Numbered from the stretch's first letter, positions 16,130 to 25,581 are shown. The stretch is 64,000 bases of DNA from Flavobacteriales bacterium (GCA_905339165.1 CAJPFH010000034.1:1-64000), one strand, 5' to 3'. Program-made: numbers and translations. The notes: generated by a model from the letters alone, not told the origin.

Positions 16130-18016
16130 ATGAAAAAACTGTTACTTAGTGTCGCTTCTGTTGCGGCCATCACAGGATTGGTGGCCCAAACACAGCCTAC
16201 CTCGCCTGTAAAAGTGTACCAGCCTGATTTATCAAACGTAAGTGCTGTAAAGCCTACTTACAAACATACAGGTATGGAATTACAACAACAGCTGGTTCAA
16301 AAACCAAACAAAACAGTAGTTGCCCAAGGCAATAAAGCACTTAACGAAGACGTAATTGGCACTACCACTTACGACCTTCAATCGAATGCTGCCGTTGCTA
16401 GAAGAACGGTAAACGGAGGCTCAGGAAATGTGGGAGCAACTTGGACATTTAGCCAAAGCGGAGATTTAGCGGCTACCGACCGTGGAACAGGCTACAACCG
16501 TGGTGTTGCAGGTGTTTGGAATGCAAATCCAAGTGTTAGAGAAGAAGCAGCTACTCGCACCGGTTGGTCTAACCTAAACCGTTTGGCCAATGGCAGAGAA
16601 AGCGTAATAAGCCACAAAGGAGCAGACGGTCTTTGGCACATACACAGAACCCCTGCAGGTTCTGGTTCGTGGACAGAGGTGGCTATTCCAAATCCTCCCG
16701 GTCAACAAATACTTTGGCCAAGAGCAATCTCCGGTGGTGCCAACGGAAATACCATTCACTTAATTGCCATTACTGCTCCGGTAGCTAACCAAGGAACTAT
16801 CTACAATGGATTTAACGGTGCTCTGCTTTACTACCGCTCTACAGACGGTGGAAATACCTGGGATATCAATGCCGTTACTCCCACCCCGGTTACCCCTGCC
16901 GAATTTTACGGTTTTGGTGGAGACTCCTATGCCATAGATTCTAAAGGAGATGTGGTAGCCATTGCTGTTTTCAACGACTTTGAAAATTCTTTTATTTTAA
17001 AATCTACCGATAATGGTTCTAATTGGACTAAAACAAATTTCATTACCACCGGTTTTATGGCTTATAATCCACAAGCAGCAAACGCTATTTCCGATGTAAA
17101 CAATGATTTGCAAGCAGATACCATTGCTACTACCGATAATTACGGTGCCGTTTTAATAGATAACAGCAATCAGGTACATGTTTGGTACGGTAGAATGAGA
17201 ATTTTAGATGATGACCCTGCGGTAGATGCTAATACAAGTTATTTCCCCGGAACAAACGGATTAGACTACTGGAACGAATCGATGAATGTAAACTCTGCTG
17301 TAACTATTACCGGAGCATTAGACATTGACAATAGTGGAGGTATTGACATTTTGAACAATGACGTTGCCAGCATTGCAAAATACTTTGCTTCACTTTCCAG
17401 CATGCCAAGCGTAGGCATTGGTTCTAACGGAGCCATGTTTGTTACTTACTCGGCTTTTATGGAAAACAAAGACAATGGTAGCCAGCACTATCGCCATATT
17501 TACACCATCTATTCAAACGATGGAGGAAACAATTGGTCTGACCCTATTGATTTGAACTACGGAAACGATTTCGAAGAATGTGTTTTCGGTTCCTTAGCCA
17601 GAAACGTAGATACTAAAATACATGTGGTTTACCAAAGAGATACCGAGCCCGGCTTAGCCGTTAGAGGCGATGAAGATGCTTTTGGTTCTAACGACATTGT
17701 TTACATGCGTGCAGACACTGCCGGAATTTCTTCTGTAGGTGTTACTGAAGTAAGTAAAAACGAAAGCAAAATAAGCGTTTACCCAAACCCTGCCAACGAT
17801 TACATTCAAGTAGGTTTTGAATCTACTACCTCTGGAAATATAACTCTTTCTATTTCCAATGTACTTGGCGAAAATGTAGCTGTGTTTACAAACACCTTGA
17901 ACAATACAGGATACAATAATATAAGCATGGATGTTTCTGGTTTACAAAGCGGAATTTATTTCCTTAACATAAACGAAAACGGAAAAGTAAAAACACAAAA
18001 ATTTGTGAAACAATAA
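16130..18016 (+). CDS. T9SS cargo protein with BNR/sialidase-like repeats
   Basis: A 628-residue secreted protein. A signal peptide (KKLLLSVASVAAITGLVAQ) is followed by a propeller-like domain containing Asp-box (BNR) repeats: STDGGNTWD, STDNGSNWTK and SNDGGNNWSD. Asp boxes mark sialidase-like and other six-bladed propellers, but I do not see the sialidase arginine triad with certainty, so no enzymatic role is claimed. The C-terminus is a T9SS type A sorting domain (KISVYPNPANDYIQVGFES, GIYFLNINENGKVKTQKFVKQ). It has its own promoter (16055-16085) and terminator (18035-18065). A highly expressed surface protein is plausible. Confidence 0.88.
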   Translation: MKKLLLSVASVAAITGLVAQTQPTSPVKVYQPDLSNVSAVKPTYKHTGMELQQQLVQKPNKTVVAQGNKALNEDVIGTTTYDLQSNAAVARRTVNGGSGNVGATWTFSQSGDLAATDRGTGYNRGVAGVWNANPSVREEAATRTGWSNLNRLANGRESVISHKGADGLWHIHRTPAGSGSWTEVAIPNPPGQQILWPRAISGGANGNTIHLIAITAPVANQGTIYNGFNGALLYYRSTDGGNTWDINAVTPTPVTPAEFYGFGGDSYAIDSKGDVVAIAVFNDFENSFILKSTDNGSNWTKTNFITTGFMAYNPQAANAISDVNNDLQADTIATTDNYGAVLIDNSNQVHVWYGRMRILDDDPAVDANTSYFPGTNGLDYWNESMNVNSAVTITGALDIDNSGGIDILNNDVASIAKYFASLSSMPSVGIGSNGAMFVTYSAFMENKDNGSQHYRHIYTIYSNDGGNNWSDPIDLNYGNDFEECVFGSLARNVDTKIHVVYQRDTEPGLAVRGDEDAFGSNDIVYMRADTAGISSVGVTEVSKNESKISVYPNPANDYIQVGFESTTSGNITLSISNVLGENVAVFTNTLNNTGYNNISMDVSGLQSGIYFLNINENGKVKTQKFVKQ

Positions 18017-18034
18017 TCAAGTTTAAAAAGAGAA

Positions 18035-18065
18035 AAAAAGCCCCGAAAATTTCGGGGCTTTTTTG
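18035..18065 (+). terminator. Strong terminator with AAGCCCCGAAA stem
   Basis: AAAAGCCCCGAAA pairs with TTTCGGGGCTTTT, followed by more T. The stem sequence is the same as in the terminator at 21261-21294. Confidence 0.92.
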
Positions 18066-18134
18066 TTTTAAGCACTTAACATTTTTTAACAGGAAAACAG
18101 TAATAATAAGGGCTGACAAAAGTTCATAAGGCAT

Positions 18135-18142
18135 TAATTTTG
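18135..18142 (+). promoter_or_regulatory. TAATTTTG -7 box before htrA
   Basis: TAnnTTTG match 37 bases before ATG 18180; the usual leader length for this window's non-leaderless genes. Confidence 0.45.
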
Positions 18143-18179
18143 ATAAAAAACTTGTTGAAAATTTTAAAACCCTTAACTT

Positions 18180-19634
18180 ATGAAAAAGATAATTCTTCCA
18201 ATTGTTTATGCAATGCTTGGCGGCTTTATTTCCTTAGGTATTTTTAAGGTAATAGGAAACGACCCTATAAAATATGTAGTAGAACAAAAAAAGGATAAAG
18301 AGTCTAAATTAGTGAGCTACCAACCTTCCACAGAAGCCTATACCGATTTTACTTTAGCTGCCGAAAAATCTATCAATGCCGTAGTACATATTAAAACTAC
18401 CGCAACAGCAGAAAATCCAAACTATCAAAATCCATTTTACCAGTTTTTTTATGGGCCCAATAACCCCAAGGAATTTGAGCTACAAAGTGCCGGCTCAGGC
18501 GTAATAGTCAGTTCAAATGGGCATATTGTTACCAATAACCATGTAATAGAAGGAGCCGATGAAATAGAAATTATTCTGAATAACAAAAAAACATACAAGG
18601 CAACGCTTGTAGGAACCGACCCCCAAACCGATATTGCTCTTTTAAAAATAGAAACCGAAAATCTGCCTTACCTAACATATGGCAATTCAAGCGAAGCAAA
18701 AGTAGGAGAATGGGTGCTGGCAGTAGGAAATCCATTTAATCTTACCTCTACTGTAACAGCAGGAATAATAAGTGCTAAAGGAAGAAACATAAATATACTT
18801 AACCGAGATCCCTCAAGTGGTATTTCTCCCATCGAATCGTTTATACAAACCGATGCAGCCGTAAACCCCGGAAATAGTGGAGGGGCTTTAGTAAATACCA
18901 AGGGCGAACTGATTGGAATTAATACGGCTATTAAATCAAACACCGGTTCTTACGCAGGCTATTCTTTTGCGGTTCCTGTAAATATAGTAAAGAAAACCAT
19001 TGCTGATATTATTGAATTTGGAAGTGTTCAAAGAGCATTTATTGGAGTGAACATCAGCGATGTTGATGAAAAAATTTCTGCCGAAAATAACCTGAACTCA
19101 TTAAATGGAGTGTATATCAATGACCTTTCCAATAACGGAGCAGCAGAAAAAGCAGGAATAAAAAAGGGAGATATTATTACCCACATAGACGGCACTCTGG
19201 TAAATGATGTAGCCGAATTGCAAGAAAAAATTGGCCAATACAGACCCGGAAACAAAGTAATGGCCACCGTACTCAGAGGCGGCAAAGAGATGGAATTCGA
19301 ATTAGTGCTAAGAAACATTGAAGGAAAAACAGAACTGCTAAGCAAACATTATTCTGTATCTAAAGTAAATCTGTTGGGAGCAGAATTAGAAGAAATAAAC
19401 AGAGAGGAAGCGAGCAAACTAAAAATTACAAATGGCATAAAAGTTTCCAAATTATTTTCAGGAAAACTAAAAAACATGGGCGTAAAGGAAGGTTTTATCA
19501 TTACCAAAGTAGACAATATTCAGGTAAAAGATGTAGAACATTTTTCTAAGATTATTCAAAATAAAAAAGGAGGAATATTATTAGAAGGGGTTTATCCAAA
19601 CGGAGTAAAAGCGTATTTCGGATTAGGTGTATAA
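18180..19634 (+). CDS. HtrA/Do-family periplasmic serine protease
   Basis: A 484-residue envelope protease that degrades or refolds misfolded exported proteins. An N-terminal membrane anchor or signal (ILPIVYAMLGGFISLGIF) is followed by a trypsin-like domain with catalytic His121 (TNNHVIEGAD), Asp151 (DPQTDIALLKIE) and Ser233 (NPGNSGGAL). A PDZ domain follows (about 285-370, starting AFIGVNISDVDEK), and a second, shorter PDZ-like domain ends the protein (LLGAELEEIN to KAYFGLGV). This is the DegP/DegQ/DegS architecture; no gene symbol is given because the subtype is unclear. Its promoter and a terminator (19667-19696) make it monocistronic. Confidence 0.93.
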   Translation: MKKIILPIVYAMLGGFISLGIFKVIGNDPIKYVVEQKKDKESKLVSYQPSTEAYTDFTLAAEKSINAVVHIKTTATAENPNYQNPFYQFFYGPNNPKEFELQSAGSGVIVSSNGHIVTNNHVIEGADEIEIILNNKKTYKATLVGTDPQTDIALLKIETENLPYLTYGNSSEAKVGEWVLAVGNPFNLTSTVTAGIISAKGRNINILNRDPSSGISPIESFIQTDAAVNPGNSGGALVNTKGELIGINTAIKSNTGSYAGYSFAVPVNIVKKTIADIIEFGSVQRAFIGVNISDVDEKISAENNLNSLNGVYINDLSNNGAAEKAGIKKGDIITHIDGTLVNDVAELQEKIGQYRPGNKVMATVLRGGKEMEFELVLRNIEGKTELLSKHYSVSKVNLLGAELEEINREEASKLKITNGIKVSKLFSGKLKNMGVKEGFIITKVDNIQVKDVEHFSKIIQNKKGGILLEGVYPNGVKAYFGLGV

Positions 19635-19666
19635 AAATTTATAAACAGAAGTACTTAAATCCTTTT

Positions 19667-19696
19667 AAAGCCTTGATTCATCAAGGCTTTAATTTT
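19667..19696 (+). terminator. Terminator after htrA
   Basis: AAAGCCTTGA-TTCA-TCAAGGCTTT hairpin followed by AATTTT. Confidence 0.88.
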
Positions 19697-19760
19697 ATAG
19701 AACTGTTGAAATTTGAATTTCAAAACTAATAAAAATCATACCTCTGTTTTAAAAATAGGC

Positions 19761-19768
19761 TAAATTTG
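19761..19768 (+). promoter_or_regulatory. TAAATTTG -7 box before gap
   Basis: TAnnTTTG 22 bases before ATG 19791, leaving a short A-rich leader. Confidence 0.5.
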
Positions 19769-19790
19769 CCACAACAATAAATACATAAAT

Positions 19791-21260
19791 ATGGGAACTG
19801 ATTTAGTAAACAAAGCCGTAACCACTTACGATACCGAATTAAAAAACTGGATTGAACTTGAAAAAGCCGCAGTAGATTTAATTAGTTGTACCGGACAGTT
19901 ATTATACAATAAAGGAGTTGAGTTGGTTTTTTTCAGAAATCATATGGTAGATCGCAATGTTTCGGAAATATTGAATTTACATAAGTACGCCAAAGAAGTA
20001 GTGAAAAAAAATATTTCGATTTACGATACCTGCGAAATAGCCAAGGCATTAAACAATATGGACTTAGCCGCATCAAAACTAGATGTAGGTAAATTAACAG
20101 CCGACTGGACAGAGAGTAAAGAAAAATACCCATCGAAAACTGATTTTTTAACTACCATTTTAAAAGATTTTATAGGACAAGACACCCACCCACTTGTTCC
20201 CCGAGATATTGTCTTATTCGGATTTGGCCGTATTGGTCGCCTTTGTGCCCGTGAACTGATTAAACAAGCCGGTAAAGGGCAGCAATTACGCCTACGTGCC
20301 ATTGTTACCAGAGGTAATTCCGATAGTGATATTGTGAAAAGAGCGGCTCTGCTTCGCATGGATTCTGTTCATGGACCTTTTCAAGGTTCCGTTATTGAAG
20401 ATTTAGAAAATAAAGCATTAATTATAAACGGGCAAATTGTACACATGATTAATGCAAATAACCCTGAAGAGGTTGATTACGAAAAATATGAAATTAAAAA
20501 TGCATTGGTGATTGATAATACCGGAGTATTTAAAGATAAAGAAGCCCTAAGCCGCCATTTAAAGGCAAAAGGTGTAAGCAGAGTACTGCTTACCGCTCCA
20601 GGAAAGGAAGTTCCTAATATTGTGTACGGTGTTAATCAGAAATCATTCGATAAAGAAGCAGAAAAAATAGTTTCGGCTGCATCGTGTACTACCAATGCTA
20701 TTGTACCTGTTTTAAAAGCCATTAACGATACTCTAGGTATAGAAAAAGGACATATTGAAACCGTGCATGCTTACACTAACGATCAGAATTTGCTGGATAA
20801 TATGCACAAAAAAGCCCGCAGAGGCCGTTCCGCTGCCATTAATATGGTAATTACCGAAACCGGTGCAGGAAAAGCCGTTACGAAAGTAATTCCGGAACTC
20901 AAAGATAAACTTACAGCCAATGCTGTTAGAGTACCTGTACCAAATGGTTCTTTGGCCATTTTAAGCCTAACGGTAAAAAAGGAAACCTCTAAAGAAGATG
21001 TAAATTTTATTCTAAGAAAGGCTTCTTTGGAAGGCGATTTAGTAAATCAAATTCACTATTCGTACGAAGAAGAATTGGTTTCGAGTGATATTATAGGTAA
21101 TACTTGCTGCTCAGTATTTGATAGCCCAGCAACCATAGTTTCTAACGATAAAAAAAATATTGTACTTTACGTTTGGTACGATAACGAATTCGGATACACC
21201 AAGCAAGTAATTCGTCTTGCTAAATATTTTGCAAAGGTTACCCGCTTAATTTACTACTAA
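19791..21260 (+). CDS. gap: Glyceraldehyde-3-phosphate dehydrogenase, long form
   Basis: A 489-residue NAD(P)-dependent enzyme interconverting glyceraldehyde-3-phosphate and 1,3-bisphosphoglycerate. The NAD loop GFGRIGRL starts at residue 144 and the catalytic SAASCTTNAI carries Cys299; HAYTNDQNLLD and RGRSAAINMV are the later family motifs, and WYDNEFGY is near the end. Ordinary GAPDH is about 335 residues: here roughly 135 helical residues precede the Rossmann fold. Such long forms are common in Bacteroidota; the function of the extension is unknown to me. It has its own promoter and ends in a 34-bp palindromic terminator. Confidence 0.95.
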   Translation: MGTDLVNKAVTTYDTELKNWIELEKAAVDLISCTGQLLYNKGVELVFFRNHMVDRNVSEILNLHKYAKEVVKKNISIYDTCEIAKALNNMDLAASKLDVGKLTADWTESKEKYPSKTDFLTTILKDFIGQDTHPLVPRDIVLFGFGRIGRLCARELIKQAGKGQQLRLRAIVTRGNSDSDIVKRAALLRMDSVHGPFQGSVIEDLENKALIINGQIVHMINANNPEEVDYEKYEIKNALVIDNTGVFKDKEALSRHLKAKGVSRVLLTAPGKEVPNIVYGVNQKSFDKEAEKIVSAASCTTNAIVPVLKAINDTLGIEKGHIETVHAYTNDQNLLDNMHKKARRGRSAAINMVITETGAGKAVTKVIPELKDKLTANAVRVPVPNGSLAILSLTVKKETSKEDVNFILRKASLEGDLVNQIHYSYEEELVSSDIIGNTCCSVFDSPATIVSNDKKNIVLYVWYDNEFGYTKQVIRLAKYFAKVTRLIYY

Positions 21261-21294
21261 CTAAAAAAGCCCCGAAATTTCGGGGCTTTTTTAG
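21261..21294. terminator. Bidirectional terminator (perfect 34-bp palindrome)
   Basis: CTAAAAAAGCCCCGAAA is followed directly by its exact reverse complement. A/T runs flank the GC core on both sides, so it can end both gap (+) and the HMG-CoA lyase gene (-). The stop codon of the latter (21291-21293) lies inside the right arm. Confidence 0.93.
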
Positions 21295-22133
21295 TTCATA
21301 AGATGGCCGGAATAAATGGCGGCCTCTTCCAGTTTTTCGATGTCTATTTCTAAATTTTCTTTTGTTTTTAGTAACCACTGCACCATTTTTTCGGTAGGCA
21401 TATTTCCCGTTAACTCATCTTTCGCCATGGGACAACCTCCGTATCCGCCCAAGGCTCCATCAAATCTACGACAACCCGCATAGTACGCAGCACTTATTTT
21501 TTCTTCCCATGTATCGGGTGTAGTGTGCAGGTGTGCACCTAACTCCGTTTCCGGTAAATTCTTTTGAAGAAGAGAAAAAATTTCGTTTATATTTTGAGGA
21601 TTGGACACACCCACGGTATCAGATAAAGCGATGGTTTTTACTCCTACCTCAGCTAGTTTACTGCACCACTCCAACGCAATGTCTTTGCTCCATTCATCGC
21701 CATAAGGATTTCCGAATGCCATAGATAAATAAACCACTAGCTTTTTTTTATGCTTTTCGCATAATTCATTCATTTCGTTTACATTTTTAAGAGAGTCTGC
21801 TATGCTCGAATTAGTATTTCGCAACTGAAAAGTTTCGGAAATAGAAAACGGATATCCAAGAAAAGAAATCCGGCTGAATTTACAGGCTTGCTCCGCTCCT
21901 CTTAGATTGGCTATGATGGCTAACAATTGGGTTTTACTCTCGTCTAATTTTTCAAGCACCTCCTGTGTATCGGCCATTTGCGGAATAGCCTTGGGCGAAA
22001 CAAAACTGCCAAAATCGAGAGTATCAAACCCTATTTTAAGCAAACGATTCAGATATTCAATTTTTTGGGAAGTTGGAATAAAATGTTTTATTCCCTGCAT
22101 GGCGTCACGCGGGCATTCTATTAACGTTATCAT
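21291..22133 (-). CDS. Hydroxymethylglutaryl-CoA lyase family protein
   Basis: A 280-residue TIM-barrel enzyme of the HMGL-like family, which cleaves 3-hydroxy-3-methylglutaryl-CoA to acetyl-CoA and acetoacetate in leucine degradation. The N-terminal [10 protein letters not shown] is the E-x-x-R-D catalytic motif (usually EVGPRDGLQ). SDTVGVSNP and GAHLHTTPD carry metal-ligand His residues, and [16 protein letters not shown] holds the flexible-loop Cys. The Gly to Cys change in ECPRD and the altered loop ([13 protein letters not shown] for GGCPYAPGASGN) are usual in Bacteroidota versions. The start overlaps the stop of pyrD (ATGA), so translation is coupled, although the two reactions are unrelated. 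Confidence 0.85.
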   Translation of the reverse strand: MITLIECPRDAMQGIKHFIPTSQKIEYLNRLLKIGFDTLDFGSFVSPKAIPQMADTQEVLEKLDESKTQLLAIIANLRGAEQACKFSRISFLGYPFSISETFQLRNTNSSIADSLKNVNEMNELCEKHKKKLVVYLSMAFGNPYGDEWSKDIALEWCSKLAEVGVKTIALSDTVGVSNPQNINEIFSLLQKNLPETELGAHLHTTPDTWEEKISAAYYAGCRRFDGALGGYGGCPMAKDELTGNMPTEKMVQWLLKTKENLEIDIEKLEEAAIYSGHLMN

Positions 22134-23164
22134 GCTTTTCTTTTTAAAATAAATTGATTTATTTTTTTTACAAGCGAAGGTCCTTCGTAAATGAAACCCG
22201 TATAAATCTGCACTAAATTAGCTCCTGCATTCAGTTTTTCTAAAGCCTCTTCGGGCGAATGAATTCCTCCCACTCCAATAATGGGAAAAGCACTGTTCGA
22301 TTTTTTCGAAATATAGCCAATTACCTCTGTGGCTCTTTTAGTAAGTGGTTTTCCGCTTAATCCACCGTTTCCTATCTCTTGTATTTTTTGCTTATTCGTT
22401 TTTAAATGCTCTCTTGTAATGGTGGTATTGGTGGCTATAACTCCTGCTATTCCTGTTTCTAAAATAATCTCTACCACATCATCTAACTGAGAATTGCTTA
22501 AATCGGGTGCTATTTTTAAAAAAATAGGTTTAGACTTTTCTTTGCTTTTATTGATTTCCTGTAATGCCTGCAATATTTTTTTTAAAGGCTCTTTTTCTTG
22601 AAGTTCCCGCAGGTTAGGTGTATTGGGCGAACTTACATTTACGGCAAAATAATCTACCACCTCGAACAATTCGTTAAAACAGAAAATATAATCGTTTACC
22701 GCTTCTTCGTTTGGAGTGGTTTTATTTTTACCAATATTTCCGCCCACAATTATATTTTTAGGTTTTCTTTTCAATCGCTCCTTGGCAATAAGTACTCCTT
22801 CATTATTAAAACCCATGCGGTTTATTAATGCGTTATCTTTGGGCAAACGAAATAAACGTGGCTTTTCATTTCCACTTTGGGGTTTCGGAGTGAGGGTTCC
22901 TATTTCGATGAACCCAAAGCCTAGTATAGCTAATTCTTTCAGGTATTTTGCATCTTTATCGAAACCCGCAGCAAGCCCAAGCGGATTCTTAAATTTTAAA
23001 CCAGCAACTACTTTTTCCAGGGTATTATTTGAAGTGGTAAATATATTTCTCAAAAACCAAGCCCCACCCGGAAAGTAACACACCATTTTAATCCATTCCA
23101 TGGCTATGCGATGTGCCGTTTCCGGAGAAAAACAAAATAAGATAATCCTGATGATTTTATACAT
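22130..23164 (-). CDS. pyrD: Dihydroorotate dehydrogenase (quinone), class 2
   Basis: A 344-residue peripheral inner-membrane flavoenzyme oxidising dihydroorotate to orotate in pyrimidine synthesis, with electrons going to menaquinone. The N-terminal ~40 residues are the membrane-associating helices of class 2 enzymes. [35 protein letters not shown] and NRMGFNN are FMN and substrate motifs; [14 protein letters not shown] carries the catalytic Ser. [14 protein letters not shown] and [11 protein letters not shown] are the phosphate-binding end of the barrel. A TATTTTTG box (23173-23180, minus) lies eight bases before the start. The stop overlaps the next start by ATGA. Confidence 0.96.
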   Translation of the reverse strand: MYKIIRIILFCFSPETAHRIAMEWIKMVCYFPGGAWFLRNIFTTSNNTLEKVVAGLKFKNPLGLAAGFDKDAKYLKELAILGFGFIEIGTLTPKPQSGNEKPRLFRLPKDNALINRMGFNNEGVLIAKERLKRKPKNIIVGGNIGKNKTTPNEEAVNDYIFCFNELFEVVDYFAVNVSSPNTPNLRELQEKEPLKKILQALQEINKSKEKSKPIFLKIAPDLSNSQLDDVVEIILETGIAGVIATNTTITREHLKTNKQKIQEIGNGGLSGKPLTKRATEVIGYISKKSNSAFPIIGVGGIHSPEEALEKLNAGANLVQIYTGFIYEGPSLVKKINQFILKRKA

Positions 23165-23172
23165 ACTACGGA

Positions 23173-23180
23173 CAAAAATA
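23173..23180 (-). promoter_or_regulatory. TATTTTTG -7 box before pyrD
   Basis: TAnnTTTG on the minus strand, eight bases upstream of the pyrD ATG. Confidence 0.5.
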
Positions 23181-23215
23181 CTTTTGTAAAACGAACTTGC
23201 AGAGAAATAAATAAA

Positions 23216-25507
23216 TTATTTTTTTATTTTATCCAGATTCCATTTTAATCCTATGTAAAACATTCTTCCTGTTAAAGGAGCATAATTGTACGAAGTATCG
23301 AAATAAGGACTAAATCCTGCCGGATAATTTCTATCATTAAACCCGCTTATAGGCGAGTCGGAAGGAAAAAAATGGAATATATTTTTAACCCCAAAATAAA
23401 ATTGTCCTTGCTTAGAATAGTTGTATTTACACTCTACATTATGAAGATGAAAGGCGGGCGCTTTTTCATTTCTTTTATTTAGTATTACACCCTCGTTGCT
23501 TACACGATAAACCTCCGGCATTTGAGTAGTTCCGGTGTATTTCCAAGTGTAATTTACATTAATCTTTTTATTAAACAAATAAAGTATACAAATAAATTGA
23601 GTATTGAATTTGGTGCTATAAGGCAAATAGGATAAAACCTTTTTACCTAAACTATCCACATTGTACTCAAAAACATTTTGAAAATTTCCACCTGCACTAA
23701 ACTCAAGTATATCGGCCACTTTCTGATTAACATTTATTTCTACTCCTTTGGAAAATACTTTATTTTTTGTGTTTGAATAAATAACCAAACCGGGTTGTGA
23801 ATAATCGGGTAAGATTTTTTGAGAAAATGAAGTACTATAAAAATCGATTTCAAATTGGTTTATATTTTTAAACAGTTTATAATAGTAGGTACCCGATAGA
23901 GAAATGGTTCTCGCCATTTCGGGCAAAAGCTCATCGGTTAACAACAATTTTCTTTGTCCATTTACAAAGGCATGTTCTTCAGCAAAAAGGTTTACAACAT
24001 TAAACCCTGTGCCAGCATGCAAACGAATATCTAACATTATAAACGGAGAATATTTCAGGTTAAATTGTGTTGAACAAATGAATTTATGCACTTTATAGTA
24101 ATCTGCCCTTGCTCCCATTAAAAAAGATATTTTATCAGATAACAGCACATCATTCTGAATAAACATCGCAGGATTTATTATATAAATGGGCTCATTTAAT
24201 TCGGTTGCGTTTATCCTCTTTTTTGTAAGAAAGGTATTATCATCGTAATAAGAAATTCGAATCGATTTTCCATATTTAAAAGTGTTTTTTCTATACTTAA
24301 TGTTTTCAATGGAGTTTAAGGTAAACATATTTTGTTTTGCGTAAAAAAAATGATTTCCATAGTAACTATCCTGAGCATGAGAAGAAAAAGAAAAATCTAC
24401 TGAAGAATAAAAGGAAAAGGGAAATTGATAAATTCCTGATATTTCAAATCGGTTGGTGTAAATGCTTTCTCCATAAATAAAGTCGCTACCCCTTAAGTAA
24501 GAATAAGCATTATTCTGTAAATAGGCTTCTACCCCATTCCTTCTGTCTTCAAATAAATATTTTGTAAAAAACTCGAATTGTTTTTTTGATTTTCTTTTTA
24601 AACTAAACTTGGAAAATAAGTTATACTTATTAAAATTTATATTATCACCAAATCCATCATGATTCTTATCGGCAAAATGATGAACGCTGCTACTACTGAT
24701 GCCTAGCAAAAATTTAATAACGTAATTTTCATATCCACTAGAAAAATTAATGTCTTTTTGTTTTAAAGAGTTATAATTTGTATTCACTGAGAACATGGGC
24801 ATATTTTCATACTTTTTTGTCCTTACATTAACTACACCCGCCACTGCTCCGGAGCCATATAAGGCAGAATGAGAGCCTTTCGTAACCTCAACAGACTCTA
24901 TCATAGATACCGGAATGCCGTTTAAACTGTACGTAGCTGCTAAACTACCATACACTGGAATGCCATCAATCAGTAGTAAAGTATGGCTACCCGGCAAACC
25001 CCTCGTGCTTATCGAATTAGTGCCACAAACTCCGCAAGCCACTGTTTCATTTATGCCATTCACATAATACACTAAATCCATCAAAGAGGAAGTATTGGGC
25101 CACTTCGACATTGTTTTCTTATCTAACATATAAGTATGAATCATTCTAGAGCGAATACTCTCTTCAATATATTTTTCTACAACAATCCACTCTCCTAGCT
25201 GAACAGATAAGGGGGATAGTTTAAAAATAGTTGTAATTTTATTCGCACTATCCTTTAAAGAAAGGAGTCTCTCTTGTGTCTCAAACCCAATATAGCTTAC
25301 TGTTAATTTCAGTTCTGTTTTCTCGATATTTTTTATCGCCACGCAACCAGATGAATCGGTTAATAAAACACTATGATTTATATAAACATGAGCTTTTTCT
25401 AATGGCTTACCATATTGATTTGTAACAAAAATTTCAACCGTTACATTGCTTTGAGAACTTAATGTAAGGTGTAAAAAATAAAGAGAAAACAAGCACAAAT
25501 ATTTCAT
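23216..25507 (-). CDS. TonB-dependent outer-membrane receptor
   Basis: A 763-residue outer-membrane transporter. A signal peptide (1-18) is followed by a carboxypeptidase-regulatory-like domain (residues ~20-95, VTVEIFVTNQYGKPLEKAHVYIN), a plug (about 130-240, with TRGLPGSHTLLLIDGIPVYG and IESVEVTKGSHSALYGSGAVAGVVNV), and a barrel ending in LKWNLDKIKK. The plug carries the Cys pair CGVCGTN, as in a group of receptors related to colicin/siderophore receptors. Its divergent neighbours are a DtxR-type metalloregulator and a ZIP carrier, so the substrate is probably a metal ion or metal complex (Mn, Fe or Zn); this is inference from context. The shared 74-bp gap carries an operator candidate. Confidence 0.92.
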   Translation of the reverse strand: MKYLCLFSLYFLHLTLSSQSNVTVEIFVTNQYGKPLEKAHVYINHSVLLTDSSGCVAIKNIEKTELKLTVSYIGFETQERLLSLKDSANKITTIFKLSPLSVQLGEWIVVEKYIEESIRSRMIHTYMLDKKTMSKWPNTSSLMDLVYYVNGINETVACGVCGTNSISTRGLPGSHTLLLIDGIPVYGSLAATYSLNGIPVSMIESVEVTKGSHSALYGSGAVAGVVNVRTKKYENMPMFSVNTNYNSLKQKDINFSSGYENYVIKFLLGISSSSVHHFADKNHDGFGDNINFNKYNLFSKFSLKRKSKKQFEFFTKYLFEDRRNGVEAYLQNNAYSYLRGSDFIYGESIYTNRFEISGIYQFPFSFYSSVDFSFSSHAQDSYYGNHFFYAKQNMFTLNSIENIKYRKNTFKYGKSIRISYYDDNTFLTKKRINATELNEPIYIINPAMFIQNDVLLSDKISFLMGARADYYKVHKFICSTQFNLKYSPFIMLDIRLHAGTGFNVVNLFAEEHAFVNGQRKLLLTDELLPEMARTISLSGTYYYKLFKNINQFEIDFYSTSFSQKILPDYSQPGLVIYSNTKNKVFSKGVEINVNQKVADILEFSAGGNFQNVFEYNVDSLGKKVLSYLPYSTKFNTQFICILYLFNKKINVNYTWKYTGTTQMPEVYRVSNEGVILNKRNEKAPAFHLHNVECKYNYSKQGQFYFGVKNIFHFFPSDSPISGFNDRNYPAGFSPYFDTSYNYAPLTGRMFYIGLKWNLDKIKK

Positions 25508-25515
25508 TTTACAAA

Positions 25516-25543
25516 TCTAAATTTATTTTTAGACTTATCTAAA
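25516..25543. promoter_or_regulatory. Candidate DtxR/MntR operator with three half-sites
   Basis: TTTAGA-CTTA-TCTAAA (25528-25543) is a perfect inverted repeat. Its core TTAGA-N4-TCTAA has the same layout as the DtxR/IdeR box TTAGG-N4-CCTAA. A further TCTAAA at 25516-25521 forms a second, wider-spaced palindrome with the middle TTTAGA. The site lies between the divergent starts of the TonB receptor and the DtxR-family gene, so it could control both. Confidence 0.6.
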
Positions 25544-25568
25544 TATTATTTTTTATTGAAACAAATAG

Positions 25569-25576
25569 TACATTTG
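25569..25576 (+). promoter_or_regulatory. TACATTTG -7 box before the DtxR-family gene
   Basis: TAnnTTTG five bases before ATG 25582. The operator candidate ends 25 bases upstream of it, in the -33 region, a natural place for repression. Confidence 0.5.
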
Positions 25577-25581
25577 TCATC

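Noticed and set aside
16130-18016. Calling the BNR-repeat protein a sialidase
   Set aside because: Asp boxes are present, but I could not identify the arginine triad or other catalytic residues; many non-enzymatic propellers have Asp boxes.
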